Assembly: GCA_016295275.1 (NCBI GenBank)
Contig: JAEDLN010000069.1
Span: 1 to 9,993 of the forward strand
DNA from: Kiritimatiellia bacterium
GTDB taxonomy: Bacteria; Verrucomicrobiota; Kiritimatiellia; RFP12; UBA3636
Length of the DNA stretch: 9,993 nt
Reading direction: 5' to 3'
The notes beneath the pieces are model-generated. The model was given only the letters and a program-made list of their open reading frames with translations. It was not told the DNA's origin and did not search any database. Positions within the stretch are counted from its first letter, which is position 1. Every line of letters starts with the position of its first letter. Of this stretch, positions 1-7,181 are shown one piece after another. The translations under genes were made by a program, and so were the position numbers.

Positions 1-86
1 GTCCGAATCCTATCTCCCCTAACCCCTTTCTCAATCTTCTTATTTCACCTCAATCGCGGCCTCCTTCAGACCGCTCTACAAAATAG

Positions 87-95
87 AAAAGGAGA
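87..95 (+). promoter_or_regulatory. Shine-Dalgarno site of frr
   Basis: AAAAGGAGA lies about 8 nt before the ATG at 103. It is one of only two strong ribosome binding sites in the window and fixes the frr start. The remaining 5' sequence (1-86) is pyrimidine rich, holds no open gene, and shows no promoter I would defend. pyrH often precedes frr in bacteria, but it is not visible here. Confidence 0.75.
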
Positions 96-102
96 AAACA
101 TC

Positions 103-648
103 ATGCATCCTCTTCTTCAAGAAACAAAAACCCGTATGGATGGTGCTTTTGCAAACCTGAGCCAACAGCTTGACGGCGTTCGCACCGGAAAGGCTTCTCC
201 CGCTCTCGTGGAAAACATCACAGCCCTCTACTACGGGGCTCCTACCCGTATTCGCGAACTCGGCTCCATTGCCACCCCCGAGCCGCGCCTCATCACCATC
301 ACCCCCTTCGATCCGTCCGTTGCACAGGAAATCTGCAAGGCGATTCTCGCCGCAAATATCGGTGTTACCCCCGTTTCCGACGGACGCAAAATCCGCGTAC
401 CGATTCCCGCACTCTCCGAGGATCGCCGCAAGGAAATGGTCAAGGTTGCCTCCCGCATGGCCGAAGAGGCTCGCGTCGCCGTGCGCAATGTCCGCCGCGA
501 TACCAACGATAAAATCAAAAAGGACAAGACGCTTCCCGAAGACGAACGCGACTCCCTCCTCGAGCAGGTGCAGAAGGCTACCGATGAAGTCATCGGAAAA
601 ATCGATGCCGCTGCAAAGGCCAAGGAAGACGAAGTCATGACCGTCTGA
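103..648 (+). CDS. frr: Ribosome recycling factor
   Basis: Ribosome recycling factor acts in the cytoplasm with EF-G. It splits the post-termination 70S complex so that ribosomes can be reused, and it is essential in most bacteria. The product is 181 aa, close to the usual length of about 185. The family pattern is clear end to end: an N-terminal helix with VRTGKASPALVENI (about residues 26-39), a beta domain with YYGAPTRIRELGSI, and ITPFDPSVAQEICKAI. The central region has the classic IRVPIPALSEDRRKEMVK (about 102-119), followed by VAVRNVRRDTNDKIKK and a Glu/Lys-rich C-terminal helix. The start is fixed by a strong ribosome binding site. The next gene begins about 100 nt downstream, so co-transcription is possible; I see no convincing terminator between them. 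Identification is from family recognition and is very secure. Confidence 0.98.
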   Translation: MHPLLQETKTRMDGAFANLSQQLDGVRTGKASPALVENITALYYGAPTRIRELGSIATPEPRLITITPFDPSVAQEICKAILAANIGVTPVSDGRKIRVPIPALSEDRRKEMVKVASRMAEEARVAVRNVRRDTNDKIKKDKTLPEDERDSLLEQVQKATDEVIGKIDAAAKAKEDEVMTV

Positions 649-734
649 GCAACGGTTCTTTTTCAAAACCTTTTCGATTTCTTTCAACCGAATGGGAGGC
701 CGGTTCTCCACCTACCTCCCGCTTTTTCAGATTC

Positions 735-739
735 AGGAG
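735..739 (+). promoter_or_regulatory. Shine-Dalgarno site choosing the start at 746
   Basis: AGGAG ends 6 nt before the ATG at 746. The reading frame stays open upstream to an ATG at 692. That start would add 18 residues (MGGRFSTYL...) with no comparable binding site, so 746 is preferred. Confidence 0.7.
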
Positions 740-745
740 CTTTCT

Positions 746-1771
746 ATGGCTGACGTCCCGAAACCAATCACCATTAAGCCTATCACCATCAAGCCTGTTC
801 AAGCACCCGCGGGTTCCGCTCCGGAAACCCCCGCACCAGCGGCAACAACAGCGCCGGTCGCGCCTGCGAAAGCCCCCGCATCCGCTCCTGCCATTCCCGG
901 AATCAAGCCGATTGTCATCCAGTCGCCCGCCGGCGGCACCCCACTCCCCGCCATGGGGACTTCTTCTACCATCCGCTTGAAGCCCGTTGCCCCGCCGCCC
1001 GCTCCGGCAACCCCGGTTGCGCCTTCCAAAACCGCAAAAATTCCCACACCCGGAATTACGACGGATCTCTCCGCGGCTATGAAAGGAAAGACCTCTCGAA
1101 TCTCCCTTGAGGCCGTCTTGGCAACGCCCCCGACAACCACCAAATCCCCCGTGCCGCCTCTCGCGCAGAACGCTTCTCCACGCCCGGGCTCAACCCTCGG
1201 CAAGGAACAGAATCAGACACTGCGCCTGAAACGCCCCGCGGCATCAGCCGCCCTCCATAAGGTCGCCGAAGACCTCAATGGTAGCACGCAAGCAGATGGT
1301 GCGACGGCTACTACCGCAGTGCAGGTGACGAATCCGACGAAAATCAGCACGATTCCGACAACCGGAAACGATGCCGTCAAGCCGCTTGAACCGGACGCTT
1401 CCGAAGCCCCGACCATCAAACGAAAGTCCCTCGTCCTCAAGAAGCCGGGTGCCAAGCCGACTCTGAAAACCGCCTCCGTTCCAAAAGCCGATGCCGCCGA
1501 CGGCACTTCCGCACCGAACGCCGAAACCCCGGCTCCCGATGCGCCTCCTCCCGCCGCCACCTCGGCAAAATCCGCTCCCATTGCACTCGGAAAACCTGAG
1601 AAAACAAACGTCATCTTCCCGATCATCGCCGTGGCCGCAATCGTTATGCTGATCGCACTGATCATGCTCTTTATGAGCGAAGCTTGCGGTCCCGATCGGA
1701 CCGGTACGCAGTTCTCTTCCTTCCGCTCGCTTCCTTCCGTCGATTGGCCCGGAAAAGTCCAGGCATTTTAA
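746..1771 (+). CDS. Pro/Ala-rich, motif-repeat protein with one C-terminal membrane span (unknown function)
   Basis: I do not recognise a described family. The 341-aa product is low in aromatics and rich in Pro, Ala, Thr and Lys from residue 1 to about 288, so it is probably disordered. A very hydrophobic segment at about 289-310 (VIFPIIAVAAIVMLIALIML core) follows Lys-rich KPEKTN. This predicts a tail-anchored protein with its N-terminal region in the cytoplasm and about 30 residues outside. Short related motifs recur in the disordered part: ITIKP twice in tandem (8-17), IKPIVIQ (53-59), STIRLKP (74-80), SRISLEA (117-123), QTLRLKRP (157-164) and KSLVLKKP (227-234). These look like repeated linear docking motifs; that is inference. 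No signal peptide is seen. It sits between frr and thyX on the same strand, which says little about its job. I recall similar motif-bearing proteins in Lentisphaerota-type genomes, unverified. Confidence 0.8.
   Translation: MADVPKPITIKPITIKPVQAPAGSAPETPAPAATTAPVAPAKAPASAPAIPGIKPIVIQSPAGGTPLPAMGTSSTIRLKPVAPPPAPATPVAPSKTAKIPTPGITTDLSAAMKGKTSRISLEAVLATPPTTTKSPVPPLAQNASPRPGSTLGKEQNQTLRLKRPAASAALHKVAEDLNGSTQADGATATTAVQVTNPTKISTIPTTGNDAVKPLEPDASEAPTIKRKSLVLKKPGAKPTLKTASVPKADAADGTSAPNAETPAPDAPPPAATSAKSAPIALGKPEKTNVIFPIIAVAAIVMLIALIMLFMSEACGPDRTGTQFSSFRSLPSVDWPGKVQAF
764..793 (+). repeat. Two tandem 15-bp coding units (PITIK x2)
   Basis: Bases 764-778 and 779-793 are near-identical 15-bp units. They differ at two positions (CCA/CCT and ATT/ATC), both synonymous. 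Each encodes Pro-Ile-Thr-Ile-Lys. The silent differences suggest an old duplication kept at protein level. Confidence 0.7.
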
Positions 1772-1798
1772 CCATCCTACACCCATTGCTTCCTTCTC

Positions 1799-2737
1799 AT
1801 GACGAATTCCACCTCTGAAGGAATGGATACCCGGCTGAACGGTCGGGTATTTTGTTCTGAACTCGATGCCATTCTCGGCGTTAAATTTCCCGTTCTCGAC
1901 GATGGCTTTATTCGCGTCATCGATTACATGGGTGGCGACTCCTCGATTGTTCAAGCCGCTCGAGTCTCCTATGGCGCCGGAACAAAACGCCCGTCCGACG
2001 ATGAACATCTCATCCGCTATCTGATGCGCCATCGTCATACGACCCCGTTCGAAATGTGCGAGCTGAAACTGCACGTGCGGGTTCCGATGGATGTCTGGCG
2101 TCAATGGATTCGCCATAGAACCGCGTCCGTAAACGAATACTCCACCCGCTATTCACTCGCAATCGATGCGGCCCGAAAACTCGCCCCGGACGAATGGCGC
2201 GCTCAGTCCTCGACCAATCGCCAAGGCTCGGGAGAACCACTCGATGCCGAAATCGGTACCCTTCTCTCAAAAGAAGAGGCGGAATTCCAGCACCGCGCAC
2301 GCGAACTCTACCAGAGCCGTATCGACCGGGGAATCTCCCGCGAAATCGCACGAAAGGATTTGCCCCTCTCCACCTATACCGAGGCATATTGGAAGTGCGA
2401 TCTCAAAAATCTCCTGAATTTCATTGCGCTCCGTATCACAGGTGCCGCCCAATACGAAATTCGCGCCTACGCCGAGGTGATCGGACGTGAAATCGTCGCC
2501 AAGTGGGTACCCTTTACCTGGAAGGCTTTCGAGGATTACGAACTCTCCGCGAAAACCCTTACCGCGCCCGATCAGGAGCTCCTGAAAACCATGTTCGCCG
2601 ATCGTTCGCAAGCGCTCGATGCCGCACTCCGTCTCGGTTATGCCCGTAAAGAGCCGGACGGCTCGATTAAAGTCATGCGAGAGGGCGCCGAATTTGCACA
2701 GAAAATCAAGCCGATCGGGCTCACGCCGCCGTGGTGA
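1799..2737 (+). CDS. thyX: FAD-dependent thymidylate synthase ThyX
   Basis: ThyX methylates dUMP to dTMP using methylenetetrahydrofolate, with FAD and NADPH as reductants. It replaces ThyA in many bacteria. The ThyX signature RHRx7S is intact: RHRTASVNEYSTRY at residues 105-118, with Ser115 in the signature position. Upstream are ARVSYGAGTK (54-63) and the segment YLMRHRHTTPFEMCELKLHVRVPMDVWRQ, the usual helix and substrate-binding region. LNFIALRITGAAQYEIRAYAEVI further on matches the conserved C-terminal R-x3-xAQxEIR block. At 312 aa it is longer than the usual 220-260, with extra sequence at both ends and around 125-160. No ribosome binding site precedes the ATG at 1799. An internal ATG at 1823 has AAGGA directly abutting it, which is too close. 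The start is therefore uncertain. Confidence 0.96.
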   Translation: MTNSTSEGMDTRLNGRVFCSELDAILGVKFPVLDDGFIRVIDYMGGDSSIVQAARVSYGAGTKRPSDDEHLIRYLMRHRHTTPFEMCELKLHVRVPMDVWRQWIRHRTASVNEYSTRYSLAIDAARKLAPDEWRAQSSTNRQGSGEPLDAEIGTLLSKEEAEFQHRARELYQSRIDRGISREIARKDLPLSTYTEAYWKCDLKNLLNFIALRITGAAQYEIRAYAEVIGREIVAKWVPFTWKAFEDYELSAKTLTAPDQELLKTMFADRSQALDAALRLGYARKEPDGSIKVMREGAEFAQKIKPIGLTPPW

Positions 2738-2792
2738 ATCCGCCCTTCCCGAACATTTCTTCCCTCACACTTCCGGATTCCGCTCCCGCTAG

Positions 2793-2820
2793 CGTCTAGG
2801 CGCCTGTAGACGGGTGTTGC
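2793..2820 (+). terminator. Weak hairpin after thyX, possible terminator
   Basis: CGTCTA (2793-2798) pairs with TAGACG (2807-2812) around the loop GGCGCCTG. A pyrimidine-rich stretch with TTTT at 2823-2826 follows. The stem is only 6 bp and the T-run is short and displaced, so termination is doubtful. Confidence 0.2.
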
Positions 2821-2832
2821 CTCTTTTCCAAA

Positions 2833-3546
2833 ATGACGCTCTCCTTATCCCCTTTTTTCACCCGGTTGCCGCTCGTCCTTCTATTGCCGGCATTCTTATC
2901 GACCCGAGCTCCGGCGGAACCTCGACACTGCGTTTCAGCGCCTCCGGAGCAAACAACGTCCGAACTTGACGCCAAGCCGATCATGAGCCCTTCTTCAAAA
3001 CAATCCGAACAGACCCGCCAAACGCTTTTCGCAGAAGCTATGCGTCGCGGACTCCCGGAAGACGCTCTCCTGATCGTTGTCGATACCGCATCGCAGCAAG
3101 CCCGCCTCTACTCCTCTGTTCGTCTCCAGAAAACATACCGTATTTCTACGTCCAAATTCGGAATCGGCAATCAATTCGGCTCCAATCGCACGCCCCTCGG
3201 TTGGCATCGCGTTTCCGAACGGTATGGCGCAAAAAGCCAGCCCGGTACCGTCTTCGTTTCTCGTGCCCCGAATGGACGCGTCTTGCCGGCTTCTCAGTGG
3301 AAGTCTCCCTCCCCCGCCGAAGATCTCGTGCTGTCGCGTATCCTATGGCTGACCGGACTCGAACCGGGTAAAAATGCCGGCAAGGGAATCGATAGCCATG
3401 AACGCTGTATCTACCTGCATGGAACCAATCAGGAACAACTCCTCGGTTCCGTTGCCTCGCATGGCTGCATCCGATTCTCGAATGCGGATATCATCGAAAT
3501 TTTCTCTCTTTCCGAAGGCACTGAACTGTATTGCCTGATTCAATAA
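2833..3546 (+). CDS. Secreted L,D-transpeptidase-like protein (YkuD catalytic domain)
   Basis: YkuD-domain enzymes form or remodel peptidoglycan cross-links, or attach proteins to peptidoglycan, using a catalytic cysteine. The 237-aa product has a signal-peptide-like start: Arg11, a Leu-rich core at 12-22, then A-P-A at 26-28, giving a likely cleavage near 28/29. A short low-complexity linker reaches about residue 60. The YkuD domain follows: LIVVDTASQQARLY (its usual first strand), a TPLGWHRV loop, and the catalytic block HGT (196-198) with SHGCIRFSN (209-217), placing the nucleophile at Cys212. The H-x13-S-HGC spacing matches the family. No LysM or other binding domain is present. The exact substrate, or a periplasmic-scaffold role, cannot be told. 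The start ATG has no ribosome binding site but is the only one that retains the signal peptide. The PHP gene follows within 21 nt of its stop. Confidence 0.88.
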   Translation: MTLSLSPFFTRLPLVLLLPAFLSTRAPAEPRHCVSAPPEQTTSELDAKPIMSPSSKQSEQTRQTLFAEAMRRGLPEDALLIVVDTASQQARLYSSVRLQKTYRISTSKFGIGNQFGSNRTPLGWHRVSERYGAKSQPGTVFVSRAPNGRVLPASQWKSPSPAEDLVLSRILWLTGLEPGKNAGKGIDSHERCIYLHGTNQEQLLGSVASHGCIRFSNADIIEIFSLSEGTELYCLIQ

Positions 3547-3566
3547 TCCCGCAGGTTGTTCTCACG

Positions 3567-4577
3567 ATGAAATATCTGATTCCGGATCGGCACTCATTCC
3601 GGGCTAACCTTCACTGCCACACGACTTGCTCCGACGGACAATACTCCCCGCAGGAAATCAAGGATCTATACCGTTCCCTCGGCATCTCCATCGTCGCGTT
3701 CTCCGATCATAGAAATCTCGTCGATCAATCCTCTCTCTCGGACGATTCTTTCCTCGCATTGAATGCGTTCGAATACGATGTGCCCGCATTCGAGCGGAAT
3801 TCACCTTGGTTTTGGAATACGCTTATCCATATCGGAATGATTGCCAGATCGCCCGAGACCCGACTCGAAAAGCCTATCGCAATCGAACCCCCTGACACTT
3901 TCCCCGGATCGTCCGTATTCGAACAAAAACGAAACTACCTGATTGCAAGCGTCAACGCAGCCGTTCGCCAAGCTCGCGCACAGAACTTTCTCTGTATCCT
4001 CAATCACCCGGAGTGGTCCTTCCTCTCTGTCGGCGATGCGCTCGAATTTCAAGGCTTGATCGGTGTCGAGGTTTACAACCATGCCAGTTCGGTCAATACC
4101 GGAATCCGGGAAGGCGATGCCTTCTACAACCAATGGGTCTCCGAATTGGTGCGCACCCATGCCCCGCATCCCTTTCCTTTCGCAATCGCAACGGACGACA
4201 ACCATGCGCGAAATCCCGTCGGATACCGCGATTGCAACAATGGAGGCGGATGGCTTGAAATCTTCTCAAACGATCTCACCTACCCCTCCGTCATCTCCGC
4301 CATCGAAACAGGCTCTTTCTACGCATCCTCCGGCGCGACAATCAAATCCCTGGAATACGATCCCGACAACAGAATGGTGCATGTGCGATGCTCCCCTGCC
4401 GCCGTCATCCGAATCTTCTCCCGCGGACGCGTTTCCAAATATCTCGCCGCAGAACCGGGTTGCGCGATCGAAGAGGCGACGTTCCATCTCGATCCGCAAT
4501 CCTTCCATTCCTTTTTCCGCATCCGCATAGAAGGCATTGACGGAAAAGAGGCATGGTCGAATTGTTATCCCATCTGA
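3567..4577 (+). CDS. PHP-domain metal-dependent hydrolase
   Basis: PHP domains are metal-binding barrels that hydrolyse phosphoesters such as histidinol phosphate, nucleoside phosphates or polymerase products. In the 336-aa form the metal ligand motifs are visible: HCH in NLHCHTTCSDG (His16, His18, Asp23), FSDH (Asp47, His48), a candidate Glu69 in NAFEYD, His88, HPEW (His147) and TDDNH (209-213). The C-terminal ~100 residues look like a beta-rich extension (YASSGATIKSLEYDP... and RIRIEGIDGKEAWSN), a layout often seen in PHP proteins that act on carbohydrate-related substrates. The frame is open back to an ATG at 3531, which would overlap the preceding gene by 16 nt. The ATG at 3567 is preferred because MKYLIPDRHSFRANLHCH is a family-like start. 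The actual substrate is unknown. The next gene, a sugar isomerase, starts 42 nt downstream. Confidence 0.88.
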   Translation: MKYLIPDRHSFRANLHCHTTCSDGQYSPQEIKDLYRSLGISIVAFSDHRNLVDQSSLSDDSFLALNAFEYDVPAFERNSPWFWNTLIHIGMIARSPETRLEKPIAIEPPDTFPGSSVFEQKRNYLIASVNAAVRQARAQNFLCILNHPEWSFLSVGDALEFQGLIGVEVYNHASSVNTGIREGDAFYNQWVSELVRTHAPHPFPFAIATDDNHARNPVGYRDCNNGGGWLEIFSNDLTYPSVISAIETGSFYASSGATIKSLEYDPDNRMVHVRCSPAAVIRIFSRGRVSKYLAAEPGCAIEEATFHLDPQSFHSFFRIRIEGIDGKEAWSNCYPI

Positions 4578-4619
4578 TGCTTTGTTCAAAAAAATCAACC
4601 CTAATCCTATCTCCTGAAC

Positions 4620-5426
4620 ATGAAACGTACGATTGGAATCCAACTCTACTCCCTGCGCGAATACTCCAAAACGCGCCAGGATTTTATCGAAACCATCAAA
4701 CGCGTGGCGAAAATCGGCTACAAAATCGTGGAACCGGCCGGACTGCACGATATCCCCGCGAAAGAATTCCGTTCCATCCTCGACGATCTCGGTCTTGAAA
4801 TGGTTTCGACACACTCCCCGTGGGCTCACACGCCCGCCGATTGCCAGAAAATCATCGACGAACTCGGCGATCTTCGCCTGACAAACTGCGTCTGCGGTTA
4901 CGGTCCGAACGATTTTTCGGATCTGGATACCATCAAAAGAACTGCCGACAACACGAATGCCATGCTCGAAATCTTTTCGAAGGCCGGTATTACTCTCTTC
5001 CAACACAACCACGCATTCGAATTCGATCGCATCGGGGGCGAACTGAAATACGATATCTACCTTCGGATGGTTCCCGGCGTCAAACTCGAACTCGATGCCT
5101 ACTGGACCAATAACTTCGGTGCCGAAAGCCCCGTGGAAATGGTCAAGAAATTCCGCGACCGCATGGTCCTTCTTCACCTCAAGGACGGTCCTTTCCGTCA
5201 GGACGCCAACGAACAAACCTATAAAAACGGAATCCTGGATCGCAAAATCACCCTCTGCCCGCTCGGACAGGGTGACATGGAAATCGAACGGCTTCTCGAA
5301 GAAACCCCCGATTCCATCAAGGAGGTCATCGTTGAACACGATTACTCCAATAAGGAAATGTGGCAGACCGTTACGGAAAGCTACGAGTATATGACCAAAA
5401 ACGGATTCTGCGTGGGAACGGTCTAA
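4620..5426 (+). CDS. Sugar phosphate isomerase/epimerase, xylose-isomerase-like TIM barrel
   Basis: Members of this AP endonuclease 2 / xylose-isomerase-like superfamily isomerise or epimerise sugars, inositols or keto-sugars using a divalent metal. The 268-aa product has the standard order of barrel motifs: IGIQLYSLRE at the first strand (5-14), KIVEPAG (Glu38), MVSTHSPW (His65), FQHNHAFEF (129-134), KLELDAYW (Glu157, Asp159), VLLHLKDGP (His186, Lys188, Asp189), LGQGDMEI (215-222) and VIVEHDYS (Glu239). The ligand set appears intact, so it should be catalytically active. Length is normal. Substrate cannot be read from the sequence. It is often called by analogy to IolE or hydroxypyruvate isomerase, but that would be a guess. 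It follows a PHP hydrolase by 42 nt and is the last + strand gene before the shared terminator. No ribosome binding site is obvious before the ATG. Confidence 0.9.
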   Translation: MKRTIGIQLYSLREYSKTRQDFIETIKRVAKIGYKIVEPAGLHDIPAKEFRSILDDLGLEMVSTHSPWAHTPADCQKIIDELGDLRLTNCVCGYGPNDFSDLDTIKRTADNTNAMLEIFSKAGITLFQHNHAFEFDRIGGELKYDIYLRMVPGVKLELDAYWTNNFGAESPVEMVKKFRDRMVLLHLKDGPFRQDANEQTYKNGILDRKITLCPLGQGDMEIERLLEETPDSIKEVIVEHDYSNKEMWQTVTESYEYMTKNGFCVGTV

Positions 5427-5470
5427 TTCCCCGCACCCGCACGCACACGCACATTCGATCGCTTGTGCGC

Positions 5471-5513
5471 AAAAAAAGAGAGATTCCGCGGCAGCGCCGC
5501 CGCGGAATCTCTT
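5471..5513 (-). terminator. Strong intrinsic terminator between convergent genes
   Basis: A perfect 14-bp stem (5479-5492 with 5499-5512, plus a G-U pair at 5478/5513) closes a 6-nt loop, AGCGCC. On the - strand it is followed at once by seven T (5471-5477), the textbook intrinsic terminator for the aldo/keto reductase side. Read on the + strand the hairpin is the same but its T-run is weak, so it may end the isomerase transcript less efficiently. The rest of the 5427-5538 gap is unremarkable apart from a CGCACACGCAC stretch. Confidence 0.9.
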
Positions 5514-5538
5514 CCGTTTATCCCCCCGTCTGCACGGT

Positions 5539-6387
5539 TCAGAACGGAAGCGTATCGGGATGCTTTCCCGACCATTCCTTCGGCTCAAGACAATCGATAG
5601 CCTGCATCTCCTCTTCTGTCAGCGTAAACGGATTCGGGAGCAGATTCGTCCGCATCCGATCTTCATGAGTCGTGCGCGGAATCGAAAGCATACCATGCTG
5701 GAGATTCCATTGGAGACAAACCTCCGCAACCGAACGCCCTTTTGCCGCCGCAAGACTCCCCAGCCATGCATGGTTCAATACGCCTCCTGCTCCCAACGGA
5801 CTCCATGCCTCTACCAAAATGCCATGCACTTGACAGAACCGGACCGCTTCACGCTGCGCATACCCCGGATGAATCTCCAATTGATCGACCATCGGTGCAA
5901 CCTCCGTCTTCATCAACGCTGCCAAATGGTGCGGCAAAAAGTTCGATACGCCAATGGAGCGGAGTACCCCTTCGCGATACAGCCTGGTCATGGCGCGCCA
6001 AGTCTCTCGATTGATGTTCTCCCAATCGTCAAAGAGAAAGAAGGAGGCCGGCCAGTGAATCAGATACAAATCCAAATAATCCATCTTTAGCCGCTTCAGC
6101 GATGCCTCGCAAGCCCTTAGCGTCGTGTCGTACCCGCGCTCCGTATTCCAGACTTTGCTCGTCACAAAATACGCATCGCGCGGCAAACCGCACTCCAAAA
6201 GCGCACGGCCGACACCTTGCTCGTTGTTGTAAATCGTCGCCGTATCGAAAAAGCGGTATCCGACCTCGACTGCTTTCCGAACCGCATGGTAGACAACTTC
6301 GCCGTCCGCAAGACGCCACGTGCCAAAACCAATGCGGGGAAATGCCACGCCGTTAGAAAGAACAAAAGAATCAGCTGCGACCGTCAT
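5539..6387 (-). CDS. Aldo/keto reductase
   Basis: Aldo/keto reductases are cytoplasmic NAD(P)H-dependent barrel enzymes that reduce aldehydes and ketones. The chosen 282-aa form begins MTVAADSF and has the full catalytic tetrad: Asp48 and Tyr53 in FFDTATIYNNEQGVGRAL, Lys78 in VTSKVW, and His111 in YLIHWP. The later motifs GVLRSIGVSNF, VDQLEIHPGYAQ, AWSPLGAGGVL and the nucleotide-site segment IPRTTHEDRMRTNL also match. This is the small 2,5-diketo-gluconate reductase-like subgroup; canonical members usually have IPKS where this has IPRT. The frame is open to an ATG at 6480, but that start would add an implausible Phe-rich, membrane-like extension and cover the hairpin at 6432-6475. The physiological substrate is unknown. 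It is the last gene of the - strand block. Confidence 0.95.
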   Translation of the reverse strand: MTVAADSFVLSNGVAFPRIGFGTWRLADGEVVYHAVRKAVEVGYRFFDTATIYNNEQGVGRALLECGLPRDAYFVTSKVWNTERGYDTTLRACEASLKRLKMDYLDLYLIHWPASFFLFDDWENINRETWRAMTRLYREGVLRSIGVSNFLPHHLAALMKTEVAPMVDQLEIHPGYAQREAVRFCQVHGILVEAWSPLGAGGVLNHAWLGSLAAAKGRSVAEVCLQWNLQHGMLSIPRTTHEDRMRTNLLPNPFTLTEEEMQAIDCLEPKEWSGKHPDTLPF

Positions 6388-6421
6388 GTCAATGGAATGC
6401 CAATAGAAAAACGAAAACGGG

Positions 6422-6475
6422 AAAAAAACAAGGAGATGGAATACGCCGCATCTCGACCGCGGGTCGTCCATCTCC
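6422..6475 (-). terminator. Candidate intrinsic terminator or attenuator after cmk
   Basis: A 9-bp perfect outer stem (6432-6440 with 6467-6475) encloses an inner 5-bp stem (6454-6458 with 6462-6466, loop GCG) and a one-sided 13-nt bulge. In - strand sense it is followed by TTGTTTTTTTC (6431-6421). It lies 30 nt after the cmk stop and 45 nt before the reductase start. It could end the upstream operon fully or in part. The large bulge lowers confidence. Confidence 0.55.
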
Positions 6476-6504
6476 GTCACCTTGACAATGCAAGACGATT
6501 CCGG

Positions 6505-7176
6505 CTACTTCTCCCGCGTAACGTCGATAATGGCATCGACAACCTGATCGATCGAAAGCGCAGTCGTATCGATGACAATCGCACCATCCGCCTTCTTCAA
6601 CGGGGCCGTCTTGCGGGATGAATCGATACGGTCGCGATTCAATAGCGAAGCCTTCACCTGCTCCTGTGTCTGGCAGAAGCCTTTCTGAAGATCCTCGGCC
6701 AATCGACGCCGGGAACGCTCGTCCGGATCGCAATCCAAATAAATGCGAAACGGCGAATCCGGATAGACGGCAGACCCGATATCACGCCCTTCGACAATCA
6801 GATTGCCAAGCTTCGGCAGTTCGCGAAGCCAACCCGTAATGCGGGCACGAACCGCCGGAACCGCAGACACGGGACTGACATTCGCATTGATCTCCGGCGT
6901 CCGGATCTGATCGCCCGGCTCAACGCCGCCCACCGAATAGGCAATGCGCTCGGCGCTTACGGAAAAATCAACCGCGACGGTTTCGCAAAACCGCGACACA
7001 GCCAATTCGTCCTTGCAGTCGATTCCATGCAACAACGCTTGCCAGGTCATAATCCGATACAATGCACCGGAATCGACATACAAAATCCCAAGCTTGCGGG
7101 CAACAGCCCTGCTGACCGTCGATTTCCCGGAAGCCGCCGGTCCGTCAATGCAAATTACATATCCCATCGTAGACAA
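6505..7176 (-). CDS. cmk: Cytidylate kinase
   Basis: Cytidylate kinase phosphorylates CMP and dCMP with ATP, recycling CMP from lipid and cell-wall precursor synthesis. The 223-aa product has the P-loop GPAASGKST (12-20), the CMP-site segment DSGALYR (35-41), then EGRDIGSAVYPDSPFRIYL, the Arg-rich lid DERSRRRLAED, and the signature RDRIDSSRKTAPLKKADGAIVIDTT near the C-terminus. Length and order are standard. The longest form starts at a TTG (7176) with AAAGGA about 11 nt upstream. An in-frame ATG at 7167 would place that site 20 nt away. The N-terminus fits the family either way, so the start may be 7167. The ribosome binding site overlaps the uxs stop codon, which suggests translational coupling. 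cmk next to plsC-type genes is a common bacterial arrangement; here uxs lies between them. Confidence 0.97.
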   Translation of the reverse strand: MSTMGYVICIDGPAASGKSTVSRAVARKLGILYVDSGALYRIMTWQALLHGIDCKDELAVSRFCETVAVDFSVSAERIAYSVGGVEPGDQIRTPEINANVSPVSAVPAVRARITGWLRELPKLGNLIVEGRDIGSAVYPDSPFRIYLDCDPDERSRRRLAEDLQKGFCQTQEQVKASLLNRDRIDSSRKTAPLKKADGAIVIDTTALSIDQVVDAIIDVTREK

Positions 7177-7181
7177 AAAAA

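Noticed and set aside
1244..2116. 290-codon open frame on the - strand
   Set aside because: Antisense to the motif-repeat gene and thyX; Gly/Arg-rich low-complexity product typical of the reverse of Pro/Ala codons.
3531..3566. Upstream ATG for the PHP gene overlapping the previous coding sequence
   Set aside because: The 12 extra residues have no family support and the later ATG at 3567 gives a normal N-terminus.
6..4614. 12-bp direct repeat AATCCTATCTCC at 6-17 and 4603-4614, both before a gene
   Set aside because: A few matching 12-mers are expected by chance in 10 kb, and no longer similarity surrounds them.
4266..5588. 440-codon open frame on the - strand, the longest in the window
   Set aside because: It lies antisense to two well recognised genes (PHP hydrolase and sugar isomerase), runs through the terminator hairpin, and shows no domain. 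It is a shadow of codon bias.
6388..6480. N-terminal extension of the aldo/keto reductase with a Phe-rich, membrane-like stretch
   Set aside because: The family begins near MTVAADSF; the extension comes from translating the T-rich tail of a hairpin.
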